NCBI RefSeq assembly: GCF_000003815.2
Contig: NC_049996.1
Location: forward strand, 18,136,018 to 18,200,017
From: Branchiostoma floridae
Taxonomy: Eukaryota; Chordata; Leptocardii; Amphioxiformes; Branchiostomatidae
Reading direction: 5' to 3'
Length of the DNA stretch: 64,000 nt
Both the position numbers and the translations under genes were made by a program. Positions 21,766-31,742 of the stretch are shown one piece after another; position 1 is the first letter of the stretch; each line of letters starts with the position of its first letter. The notes below the pieces were generated by a model. It saw only the letters and a program-made list of their open reading frames with translations, searched no databases and was not told where the DNA came from.

Positions 21766-24529
21766 ATGGCCGTAATTGTCAGCTGGATAGCTGAGCTCGT
21801 CTGGGAAATTTTTCAAATCTCTGGACTGACTATACAAACCTTTCTCGTCTTCTGTGTGGTCTTCCTCTTGGCATATGTTCTCTTGAAACGCCACAAAAAC
21901 CTGCCTCCCTACCCGGCAGGACGCGTGCCCGTTCTCGGGCACCTCCTCGCCTTGGGCCGAGAACCCCCTCTAAAACTGACGGCGTGGAGGCGGCAGTACG
22001 GGGACGTCTTCACCGTCAGGATGGGGATGGAAGATGTGGTGGTTCTGAACGGTTACACTGCCGTCAAGGACGCGCTCGTGGACAGGTCCGAGCTGTTCGC
22101 GTCCAGGCCGCCAAACTACCTGCTCGACGCGATTGTTGGTTGCGGAAAAGGTGACTATTCTTTCCCTATTAGATTTTCCTCCGCAGAAGGGCAAAGATTC
22201 TTTCTTTTATACACAAACCAACTGGTAGTATGTTAAGATATATAAGATAGTTTAGTGTTGTGAAGAATTGGGGCAACTATGTCAACTGTTTCTCCGTGCC
22301 CTAAGGGCAAGATTCTTTGTTTTCCAAGAAGGAACAGTGATACATGGGCCACGAATAAAACGGCTCTTGTACTGAGATGCTCGTGCAGATCTAGACGATT
22401 CTCGTGGATCTCACTGAACGTATCTGAGGGATTAATTAATAGCACGACTGGGCTACTACAAAGAAATGAATGTGTATTTCATACCACAAACCATAAATGC
22501 TGCATAAGAGAACCGAATTGGTTTGCTTTTGATGTACCATTGTTATGCTTGTCGTGGCGTCAAATGGCTAAGTGGCTAGGGTAGTGGACATGGGTTCGAT
22601 TTCTCACATTCCTTTCCTTGGGAAAGGCCCCCCATGTAAAATGCGTACCTGACTTCGGTTGGGGAAGTAAAGGGCGGTGGAAGAAGAGTATATAAGGCTG
22701 CTGTATAAGGCTACAGTGCCGGCAATGGAGGAGCTGCCCCTGGACACCGTGGTAGAATACAAGCAACGGCACATGCGTCTGATGCTCCGGCCTGGTGTTG
22801 GCGAGAACGTCNNNNNNNNNNNNNNNNNNNNNNNNNNNNNNNNNNNNNNNNNNNNNNNNNNNNNNNNNNNNNNNNNNNNNNNNNNNNNNNNNNNNNNNNN
22901 NNNNNNNNNNNNNNNNNNNNNNNNNNNNNNNNNNNNNNNNNNNNNNNNNNNNNNNNNNNNNNNNNNNNNNNNNNNNNNNNNNNNNNNNNNNNNNNNNNNN
23001 NNNNNNNNNNNAAAAGGCGTTCTCTCCGCCCCCCCACGACGCACTCTTCTTCCACCGCAAATGCAGGTCAAGACGATTCTCATGGATCTCACTGAATGTA
23101 GCCTGATTAAATCTCGCTTATAGCAGACCGCCGAACATCCGCCGGCGGGGAGGGGCCAGTTACAGCCCTGGACAGCAGAGTTTGTGTCACACAGACTACA
23201 CTGAACGTATCTGAGGGACAATTAGCAAAACTGGGGTCCTACGAAGAAATGACTGCGTGTTTCGTACCACAGAGCTGAATTACTGTAAATACAACATTGC
23301 AGTCCACATTGCAGTCTCTGTATCTGTATCTGTATCTACATAGCCGGTATAACCGCCCTTCTGTGTAACACACCAGCTTCTGTATCTGTATCTATATAGC
23401 CGGTATAACTGCCCTTCGGCGTAACGCACCAGCTTCTGTATCTGTATCTATATAGCCGGTATAACTGCCCTTCGGCGTAACACACCAGCAGAGTCTGTAT
23501 AGAAATAAGACGTGTTCTTCTTTTTTTGTTTTTCAAGAAATTGTTTCCGCACGCTGGGGGCCCGAGTTCAAACAGAGAAGGAAGTTTGCAACCGCCGCCT
23601 TGAAGAACCTGGGCATGAAGGTTGGCACTGGCAGCATTGAGGAGAGCATCCGGGAGGAAGCGAACTGTCTCCGCAACAGGGTAAGATCAGATGAAATCCT
23701 GCCTTTTTTACTTGACCCAAGGTGCTGCATTTTAGCTTGTCTGTACATGTATGTGTGTTTTTGTGTGCGTGCACGTACATCTGTCTGTCTGTGTTTTTCT
23801 GCGAGTTACAATACACGCATAGAAAGACAAAGTTGATGCAAATAAGTCAATTAGCTCCTGCTGCTGTGTTAGTTACAGGGGCTAACGTTACGTACCTCTT
23901 GTACCTAAATCAGGAGCTAATTGACTAAGGACTATGTTACATTTTCAAACCGGGGCCCGGCCGGGCAGCTTTCGGGAACGAAAAGTATGATCACCAAGCT
24001 ACGCAAAGCTTAAAGAGAATAGTCGTGCACGCGGGCATTGTTTGCGTGTAGTTTTGCGTATACATTTCTATTTTTCGTTTCCACAAAGAGCACGACCGGG
24101 CCCCGGTTCTGAAATGTGACGTTAGCCTAATCGAGTAACTGTTTTTTGGTGCATCTCATTACCTAGATGTCTAACCTTCATCAAGGTGATGTCTATATAA
24201 CCTCCTTGCCATCATCGACTTTCCTTCCACCATTCAGATTGCAGAATACGAGGGACAGGCGTTTAACATATCCAGCGACCTGGGCGTGTCTGTAGGAAAC
24301 ATCACCTGCTCCATGGCGTTCGGGAAGCGCTACGACTACGGAGATGAAACGTTCTGTGGGCTCCTGGAAGCTGTGATGAACGTTATTGCCGAGCTGGGAG
24401 CGGGGCAGATCATCAGCGTCTTCCCCTTGCTGCGGTTTGTTCCTGGAAGTGAGTATTACGTCAATGTACTCATTTAAAGCGCGATCACGTTCCATGAAAA
24501 ATGGAGGCATTGTTTTTGGCGTATTTGTA

Positions 24530-24562
<33 letters not shown>

Positions 24563-26550
24563 TGTCTGTCTGTCTGTCTGCCTGTGTGTCGGTTTGTGTT
24601 TCCAGTAATTTTGGTCTGGTCAGCATAACTTTTGACCTTGTATGGTATGGATTGGATTGGATGGTCGCTATCTTTTTTTTTTTTATTTCTTTATTGTTTT
24701 GGTGTCGGGAAACCCATGATCTGTGCCCTTCTAGTTCCTCAGTGGGCGGCGGCGCTAATCCCTGCCCGCAAACGCGCAAATGTCCTGACTCCATGACTGT
24801 AAAATTTCAACAGCAAGTTTCTAAGGGCATTTCTTACTGTCTACAATGTCTTTACTCTTACAACTTGTATTGGGATAAAATTCCAATCTTTCATTGTTTA
24901 AGTATCTACTAGGTTTGGACAAAAATACAATTCTGCAACATTCCATTGTTGATAAAAATTGTGTCGGGGAAATTATTTACCAGATTCTTATTTCCCGTGC
25001 TCTTTTCCCCCTAGTAAACCGAGCATTCATGGAAGTGCTCAAACAGAACTCCAAGATCCACGAAGTGCTGTGGGACGAGATAGCACGTCATCGCGAGAAC
25101 TTCGATAACGAGAACCCGCGAGACTTCATCGACTTCTGCCTTTTGGAGCTGGAACAGCAGGAGAAGGTGTGTAACAGTGGGGGTTCAAGGACTGCTAAAC
25201 TGAAGACGCAAAATGGCTTAAGCCTTTTGGCAGAATGGTTTGCAATTGCACGTTGAATTTTTGGTCTGCCGGCCGGGTTCGATCCCGGGTGTCGGCATGT
25301 TGTTTCTGTCTGTTTCTACTCGCCCCTCTGGTTGTTTCACTGGTTCCCTCACTGACCCTGTGAGTAACAGGCTAGAACATGTGCCACACAGTGAGCAACA
25401 GGCTAGAGATGTGCCGCACAGGGATTAACAGGCTAGCGGATGTACCACACACTTTATCGAAACCGGAGATTCGAAGACGAATCTTGAAAAGAAAAGGGCG
25501 AGTAGTGTAAGTTGTAACAGTGTGGTTCAAAGACTGCTAAACTAAAAACGCCAAACGGCTTAAGCAAACCCGGCGTTGCATGTTGGTTTGCACGTTGGAT
25601 TTGTGGTCTGTCGGCATGTTGTTTCTTGCTGTCTCTACTCGCCCCTCTCGTTGTTTCAGGTATCCGGTCTAACGGAGGAGAACGTCATGTACATGGCGCA
25701 GGATCTCTTCTTCGCCGGGACGGAGACTTCCACCAACACACTGCTCTGGAGTCTGCTCTTCATGACCTTGAACCCTGACATCCAACAAAAGGTACTCACT
25801 AATCTCCAAGCAGACCCTAAGGTTGCATATTAGATGGTACTAAACTGGCCAGGGAGTGTAGTCAGCCAAGAGGCGTACATTTGCCGGTAGCCAAACACAC
25901 TCTTTAGCCGGCTTCACTCCTCTGGCAGCTTTTGATGCTATCTTATGCTACCGTAGGATCTGCTTGGAGATTAGGTACTCTACCAACATAGCTTTGAAGC
26001 ACGACCAACGTAATTTTGTCTCTACTCTGAGGCCATCCCTGGATAGGAGAAGAAGTGTTGCTTGAGACGAAAAAGAAGTATTCTTCAGACTGCAGAATAT
26101 CTTGGCATCAGTGGTGTTCACAACATATGCAGCTCATTTGTGGTTATGTGTCGTACCTGTAGCCAGTGTAGGGTGTTTGGCTCACACTACTGAGGTCCTG
26201 GGCATTGCTCTCTTGCGAAAGACACATTACACCACTCTCCTCACTTCACTCAGGTGTAACATGTGTGGATGTAAAAGACAGGAGGATTGGGATCCGCCTT
26301 TCAATACCATGACCACAATTAATCATTCAATGGACGTCAATTGGCCATATTTGTCCAACAGGTCCATGAGGTGCTTGACACCGTTGTTGGTAAGAGTCTG
26401 CCCGCCCTGTCCCACCGTTCCCAGCTGCCCTACGTGAACGCCTGCCTGATGGAGACCATGCGGATCCGCCACATCGCCCCACTGATAATCCCTCACGCCA
26501 CCACGGACACCGTCAGAGTGCAGGAATACGACATCCCGGAGGGAACTCTG
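21766..26550 (+). CDS. CYP2-like cytochrome P450, six exons, 3' exons not found
   Basis: Exons 21766-22150, 23538-23680, 24238-24448, 25015-25166, 25660-25791 and 26362-26550 join in frame (phases 1, 0, 1, 0, 0, 0) as in vertebrate CYP2 genes. They encode an N-terminal membrane anchor (LTIQTFLVFCVVFLLAYVL), the hinge [19 protein letters not shown], helix C (ARWGPEFKQRRKFATAAL), the I-helix LFFAGTETSTNTLLWS with the oxygen-binding AGTET, and the K-helix ETMR. Met at 21766 is chosen because it aligns with the start of the second P450; in-frame ATGs at 21694 and 21739 extend upstream. Clan-2 P450s are ER-bound monooxygenases of xenobiotics, fatty acids or steroids. The expected exons with the PxRF motif and the haem cysteine (FSGGRRVCLG in the sister gene) are not visible between 26551 and 31742. 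They may lie in a gap or be lost, leaving the gene inactive. Confidence 0.9.
22560..22690 (+). mobile_element. tRNA-derived SINE
   Basis: Head with an A-box-like atggctaagtggctaggg and a B-box-like gggttcgatttct, followed by a tail (acctgacttcggttggggaa) shared with 60180-60270 (acctgagtttagttggggag). It lies in intron 1 of the first P450. Confidence 0.55.
22715..22811 (+). CDS. Candidate exon fragment cut by a gap, unrecognised
   Basis: After ggctacag an open frame reads PAMEELPLDTVVEYKQRHMR then LMLRPGVGENV and runs into the gap at 22812. Amino-acid use looks coding. It lies inside P450 intron 1 but does not belong to a P450. It may be an exon of an unrelated gene placed here by misassembly, or a chance frame. 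Confidence 0.3.
23310..23492. repeat. ~58-bp tandem repeat
   Basis: Three units of tctgtatctgtatctatata followed by gccggtataactgcccttcg. It ends 45 bp before the acceptor of P450 exon 2 but does not include it. Confidence 0.75.
23935..24120. mobile_element. MITE, GC-rich-terminus family, copy 3
   Basis: About 186 bp between tgttacattttcaaaccggg and ccccggttctgaaatgtgac, with gcccggccgggcagctttcg and gtttccacaaagagcacgac as inner terminal repeats. Lies in P450 intron 2. Confidence 0.8.
24533..24600. repeat. (TG)n / (TCTG)n microsatellite
   Basis: gtgtgtgtgtgtgtgtgtg followed by tctgtctgtctgtctg. Open frames of alternating Val-Cys here are by-products. Confidence 0.9.
25166..25659. repeat. 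Intron-scale direct repeat with a tRNA-like insert
   Basis: Intron 4 of the first P450 contains two copies, about 330 bp apart, of a block starting gtaacagtg..ggttcaa.gactgctaaact and ending tactcgcccctc..gttgtttca, the second of which supplies the real acceptor at 25659. Copy 1 carries an A-box-like tggcagaatggtt (about 25228) and a B-box gggttcgatcccgg (about 25275-25288), a tRNA-derived promoter without a full cloverleaf. Between the copies is a 30-bp tandem (gtgagcaacaggctagag). Confidence 0.65.
25800..25973. mobile_element. MITE inserted at the exon 5 splice donor
   Basis: About 174 bp with terminal inverted repeats taatctccaagcagaccct and aggatctgcttggagatta. Flanking copies of ggtactc (25791-25797 left, 25974-25980 right, base 25973 included) look like a target-site duplication. 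The left copy is the splice donor itself. Confidence 0.75.
26180..26340. mobile_element. SINE-like remnant
   Basis: Shares cactcaggtgtaa and ccgcctttcaataccatg with 60200-60275 (cacccaggtgtaaagacg, ccaccttccaataccatg). Head not preserved. Directly precedes the acceptor of P450 exon 6. Confidence 0.5.
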
Positions 26551-28057
26551 GTATTTTGGGTTTGTTCTGTGGCATATTTCAATATTTTCTCTATTTGATG
26601 TGTGTACAACATCATCTTTATTTCGCACACAAACATTTTGAAAAAGGACAAGTTTAAAAACACGAATACAAGATGAAGGTTAGAAACACACCTCGGACGA
26701 CCCCTTAATCAGATACAAAAAGATCTGCAGGCCGCAAGGTTAAAAAAAGTGGTACTATGCATCGGCCTTTCAACATTTCAATTGTATACGTCGCTTCTTG
26801 ATATATTGTCACGTGAAACCTCTTTGTAGTAGTGAACACCTCTGCATGATGACACTTTTTCGTGGTCTTTTAGATTGTTTCCCATTGATGCAAGCATTAA
26901 CACTCTATTGCAGCAAGGAGGTTTAAAAATTGTGGCCATGATTCTTCAAATTGCTGGTGCTTTTAGACTGAGAACTTTACTACATTTATGGTTTACGTTT
27001 CCAGTTGTAACATGGTTGTCCCAACTGCACTACGCAGTCTCCTCTATTAGATAATGTTCTCACTCAATAGTCGACCCCCGGAGGGGACGGGGTAATTAAG
27101 TCCGTGCACAACTGCAGCCCACGCCTGCCTGTCTGACATGACCGCTCCCATGTCCTCCTCCGCTAGCCCGGTATCCCTGGAGACCAGCCTCGGGAAAGTC
27201 AGCTTCCGGGAGTGATAATGTTAAGGACTACCAATGTCAATAATGAACCCCAGTCATCAGAGTTTTCCTTGTCAATTACTGTTGCTTCATGACTTTTTTT
27301 GGCGACGCCTCAGGGGCGAGCCTAATGTTTATAGTGTGCGACCGTTTGACAGGAATTCTAGGAATTCCGCAGGCATGCTAGGAATTTTTCTACGGGTATT
27401 CCCTAGGGAATTTGTTTTTGTGTGTGACCTTTAGTCTGTCTTGGGTATGGCGTATAATACGATGACGTGACCGATGTTATAAACCAGGAATTCATGTGTT
27501 AGATACTCGTTTCACCATCAAGTATACAGCACATTACATTTTTTAACAAATTACCCGATATTATGTATCGTTAGGGGAGAAAAGTGGGTCAGTCATATTT
27601 TTGGCTTGACCATTCGGCGTAATGATGTCGTGTACGTATGAGGATTGTTTTGTTTCGTTTGAAGGTTTTTATTTCATATCTTTCTGTTATATCATTTTGT
27701 ATGGTTGTGTGACTCTTGATTCTTCCCTTTTTTTCATATTGCTGTGATGTTCATTTGGTTCCCAAACCATCGCGACAAAGGGGTGTACTTGTCAGTCGAT
27801 TCTTCCGTAACCTGGGGGTTNNNNNNNNNNNNNNNNNNNNNNNNNNNNNNNNNNNNNNNNNNNNNNNNNNNNNNNNNNNNNNNNNNNNNNNNNNNNNNNN
27901 NNNNNNNNNNNNNNNNNNNNNNNNNNNNNNNNNNNNNNNNNNNNNNNNNNNNNNNAGTGTTGTTTTCTGTTAGATACAGGCAGTCGGAAGTGATGTAAGG
28001 CATCAAAGTAATTCAGATATAATTTATAGCAAAAGTGATACATATTGAATTACAACG
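26551..28057. other. No exon found where the P450 3' end is expected
   Basis: I searched the plus strand for the PxRF and FxxGxRxCxG segments and found none. A 135-base gap lies at 27821-27955. A GC-rich patch at 27075-27215 has no open frame of note. Confidence 0.4.
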
Positions 28058-28059
28058 CT

Positions 28060-28350
28060 TATATTGTCATGTCAAGTCAAAGTCCTTCCCGCTCCATGGT
28101 GCATAGGGCGGCGCCCATGTTCTTGCAGTAACCCTGGGCCAAACAACTGCAATTACTACAGCAGGGGGCCAGGACACTGGTTGTGGTGTGTGTTCAAATT
28201 TCATACTCTTTCCCGAATGCTGAGTGCTAAGCTGAGAAATTAGCACGACCATTTAACACGTCATACCATATTCGGCCGGGGATCGAACTTACCACGTACC
28301 GAATGCATGGCGAACACTTTTCCCACCCGTCTCATTGCACCGGCGATAAC
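28060..28350 (-). mobile_element. tRNA-headed SINE (shared-body family)
   Basis: Read on the minus strand: head with a B-box-like gtggtaagttcgatccccgg, then the body gcttagcactcagcattcgg, ccccctgctgtagtaattgc, ggcccagggttactgcaaga and acatgggcgccgcccta. The same body occurs at 57890-58185, 58265-58490 and 60720-60925. Confidence 0.75.
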
Positions 28351-29317
28351 GCTTGTGTAGACAGACCACAATACTCGGGATGCTAACGTGTCGTTACTTT
28401 GACCGATGAGGTCTATTTCTCTTATAACCAAAGGGCACAAAAGTGCATTATCATTTACCTTTTGGTGTAGCCCGAGTTTTGAAACATTAAAGAAGTTACA
28501 GAAATAAAATGTACCGCCGTGAATAAGAAATAATGACACAACATATCCTTTCTCGGCTTGGCTTCGCACGAACGAAGGCACATCAAAATATCAATATACA
28601 CGTCGGCCTAAAAGCCACAAGCGACGGCTATCGGGTCTAAAATGCAGTGCACTGTTACGTCGGGTGGCGTAAACCAGTATACAGAATATTTCGTCCAACA
28701 AACAAGTAAAACGGCTGCATTTGCAAGAGATATCCAACTTCTACGTGTGGAAGGGAGGTAAAGGTGATTGGAAAAGCATCCTGTATACAACGGCTATACC
28801 ATCACTAGCCTGTAATAAGACAGAATGAAATAAGTCACAGGTACGCTCACCGCTATTAAACTGCTCGGTGGACAAGCTACCCGCTAAGGCCACAGCATGT
28901 TAATTTTGTCGGTCACTTGAAGAAGAGGCTGACTCAGATACGATAGATGCCGTATAGTTCATTCGGACCAGATGTTGATGTTACTAGGTAGCTAGCCTAT
29001 TTTAGGAATAGAATATGTGACTAGACCATATATGTAGCATCGACCAATAATTCCCACGTCGATCCAACTTACATTCTGAAAATTACGTAAAGATTTGTAA
29101 GATTAAACACAGATACGTCATGCATTTACTGATGGTTAATGAGGGATTTCCGAACCGCGATTTTTATAACGTATCAACAGAAGTGTATCGACGTAACGGA
29201 CGCGTGCCATTTTCCCGTTTGGAACGTCATAACTAGTAAACAGAAAGGCCAAAAACACGCATTTGAGCCTGTAACGGACTAGGAACAGTTAAGTGGAACA
29301 GTGATGGTACGCCACTC
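28351..29317. other. Intergenic, no gene seen
   Basis: Stops in all frames at normal density, no exon-like segment, no repeat recognised. Confidence 0.4.
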
Positions 29318-29505
29318 GTGACATTTCCTACCTGGGCCCGGTCGGGCTGTTTAAAGAAACAAAAAAAGTTTGTGCCAATAAATATGCACAAGGCATGCTT
29401 TTGAATCATTTTTGGTCCGTTTTGGGGTTTTTTTTCTGTCTTTCCTATCGTACTTTTCGTTCACCAAAGGTCCCCGACCGGGCCCCTTTGTGGAATTATG
29501 TAACG
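29318..29505. mobile_element. MITE, GC-rich-terminus family, copy 4 (diverged)
   Basis: gtgacatttcctacctgggc with cccggtcgggctgtttaaag at the left; tccccgaccgggcccctttg with ggaattatgtaacgttggc at the right. Termini are more worn than in the other copies. Confidence 0.65.
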
Positions 29506-30165
29506 TTGGCCTTATCGGGAAAATGTTTGATATCTCTGTAATCATTTTCATATATAGAACGAATCGTATGTTAGCCTATAACAAATCTTTGGAGCGTTTG
29601 CTCACCTGCAACCTTAACGATCATACTACCGAGGGAAAACAACGGCAGCAATGTTTCTGTTGAAAGAGTATTTTTCTTTATGTTCAAAATTGTTTTCTAC
29701 TGTAGTGCTACGTCGGTTGAACCCATTTCCAGATTTTTTCCTGAATCTTTGCAGGCTGTAGTGTCAAGGCCAATGTCACCGGATGAATCTAATTAAAGCA
29801 ACTGTCAATCCCTAGTGGTATGAACATTGATACAGCGTTTCTTTACGTCCAGTTGCTAGAATAAATGATCCAGTAGTCCCTAACTGTTGATAAAAATCTG
29901 CAAAACTACAACATCACACATGCACATGGCTATGACGTCCTACGCGGAGCNNNNNNNNNNNNNNNNNNNNNNNNNNNNNNNNNNNNNNNNNNNNNNNNNN
30001 NNNNNNNNNNNNNNNNNNNNNNNNNNNNNNNNNNNNNNNNNNNNNNNNNNGGATGGTGTTAAAGAATCCGAAACTTTTGCACAGTCTGTTGAAGACATAA
30101 GCTGATTGCTGAAAGTGCCAAAAATGTGTTCATTTCCAAATACATTTTTGATGACATGTGTACAG

Positions 30166-30310
30166 CCACGCGAAGAAGATAGCAGACACCTTGGAATACT
30201 CTGAATCAGAATTCCAGAAAGCAGCAGAATGCAAGAAGCAGCTCCCGGAGTCCAAGTACTGGGAAGAGTCGCACAAAAACCTGCTGCGGGTCTGTGGATT
30301 GATTGACTGA
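30166..30310 (+). CDS. Candidate terminal exon, unrecognised charged protein
   Basis: After tgtgtacag, 47 codons read HAKKIADTLEYSESEFQKAA, ECKKQLPESKYWEESHKNLL and RVCGLID, then TGA at 30308-30310. The run is hydrophilic, probably helical, and clearly unlike neighbouring non-coding sequence. A frame directly right of the gap (about 30051-30105, ESETFAQSVEDIS) may be a preceding exon. I do not recognise the family. An alternative 3' end uses the weak donor at cgg/gtctgt. Confidence 0.4.
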
Positions 30311-30514
30311 CTCTAGACCGCGTTCGGCTTCAGATTCTGATGTCATGAGTAACGTTGTGTGTGTGTTCCAAAGCATAGTTCTTGAAGGTACAGAGAGTCA
30401 ACTTTTAGATTACTTAGATCCTTGCCTATTAACAGGTTAGTAGAAGTTTCAATCTCTAGCAAATGTAATTTGGCTACATACATCTGTGTTAAGTGGAAAG
30501 CTGTTTGATTATAT

Positions 30515-30830
30515 AAGTATGCACATAAGTTTGAGTATGTATACAAGTTTGAGTTTGTACATAGGTTTGAGTATGTACATGCGTTTTTTGGTATGTATAT
30601 AAGTTTGAATATGTACATTACGTTTTAGTATGTACGTAATATTTTAGTATGTACATAGGTTTGCGTATGTATATAAGTTTGAGTGTATACATAGGTTTGA
30701 GTATGTATATAAGATTGAGTATGTACATAGGTTTGAATATGTATATTAAGTTTTAGTATGTACGTAAGATTTTTAGTATGTACATAAGTTTGAGTATGTA
30801 TATAAGTTTGAGTATGTACATTAGTTACGT
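30515..30830. repeat. ~22-bp minisatellite
   Basis: About 14 units of gtatgtacataagtttgagt and variants (gtatgtatataagtttgagt, ttttagtatgtacgtaa). The antisense frame of Tyr-Thr-His-Gln repeats is a by-product. Confidence 0.9.
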
Positions 30831-30839
30831 AAGCTATCA

Positions 30840-31630
30840 TAGTTGAATAGCTGACATAGATACAGAAGTCACTTATTGCCACTTTTTTTTTAAATTTACA
30901 AGACTAGAAAATATAAATGTAACTACACAATTGCTTGTGAAGATAGGACTAGGGAGATTTTTAAAAGAATGTTGCTACATTTTTTATTGGTTCTGATTTT
31001 TAACTTTGCTTCAAACATTATAGTTTGTGCACGTGTTATATGTTTGTTAGTACAGAGAGAGATACTCAATTACATGTAACAGGCCCTCATTCGGGATAGC
31101 TTTTATTCATTTGATCATTGATGTCAAAATGGTCATTGTGCTTCAGGTATCAGCCACTGCAGATATGTGACTAAAGATGCAAGGCTTGGAGCCGTCCTAC
31201 AAGCTGTTAGAAACGTGATGGTTCATAAAGAATAATGGCGAAGTTGTCTTTATTACATTGTATTAATTGTTTCACTTCTTAACATCTTTAAGCTTTACAC
31301 AAGACGTACACCTGCAATTTAAGATTGTCTGGGATGTTTTCCTTGTCAATATTTCACTAATTAGCTAATATCTCACTAATTCACATACATTTTTACACCG
31401 TTATCATAAAAAGAAAGACACTATTTCTTATTGGAAGCCATCCACATCCACGATACATCCCGCTAGCATGTACATCGTCATCTCTGCAAACAAAAATACA
31501 ATTTTCCTAACCATATAAGGGTTATAACATCACGTCTGACTACATATTAAGTGGCAACTTGTGCCCGCCTGCACAGAAATGTTACAAACAGGAAGTAGCG
31601 TTTACGTTCCCTTGAAGCCTTGAAGTCTAT
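30840..31630. other. Intergenic, no gene seen
   Basis: AT-rich. A minus-strand acceptor-like tttgcag followed by an 18-codon frame ending DVDGFQ and TAA (about 31434-31490) is too short to call. Confidence 0.35.
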
Positions 31631-31633
31631 GCA

Positions 31634-31643
31634 TATATAAAAG
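31634..31643 (+). promoter_or_regulatory. TATA box of the NHL gene
   Basis: tatataaaag lies 100 bp before the start codon at 31743, so transcription would begin near 31665 with a 5' UTR of roughly 75 bases. It is a near-consensus TATA box, rare among the genes in this window. Confidence 0.6.
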
Positions 31644-31742
31644 CCCTACCTGGTACGTGACGTTTACGCCAGACAATTACTACAACATAATCGCAAGAGC
31701 AGGAAGACCACGTACCACAATCAGCCTTGGTGTGTCCACACT

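Larger units (their letters stand above)
22380..23260 (+). repeat. Dispersed partial duplications in P450 intron 1
   Basis: The text ctagacgattctcgtggatc-tcactgaacgtatctgaggg (22390-22430) recurs in part at 23070-23100 (agacgattctcatggatctc) and at 23197-23260 (ctgaacgtatctgaggga, then gaagaaatgactgcgtgttt). The gap at 22812-23011 lies between the copies. Confidence 0.6.

Noticed and set aside
24474-24912. Frames with Val-Cys or Thr-His runs
   Set aside because: Produced by the (TG)n/(TCTG)n microsatellite.
31434-31490. Minus-strand mini-exon ending DVDGFQ
   Set aside because: Only 18 codons, with no compatible upstream exon. The next gene upstream on that side lies on the other strand.
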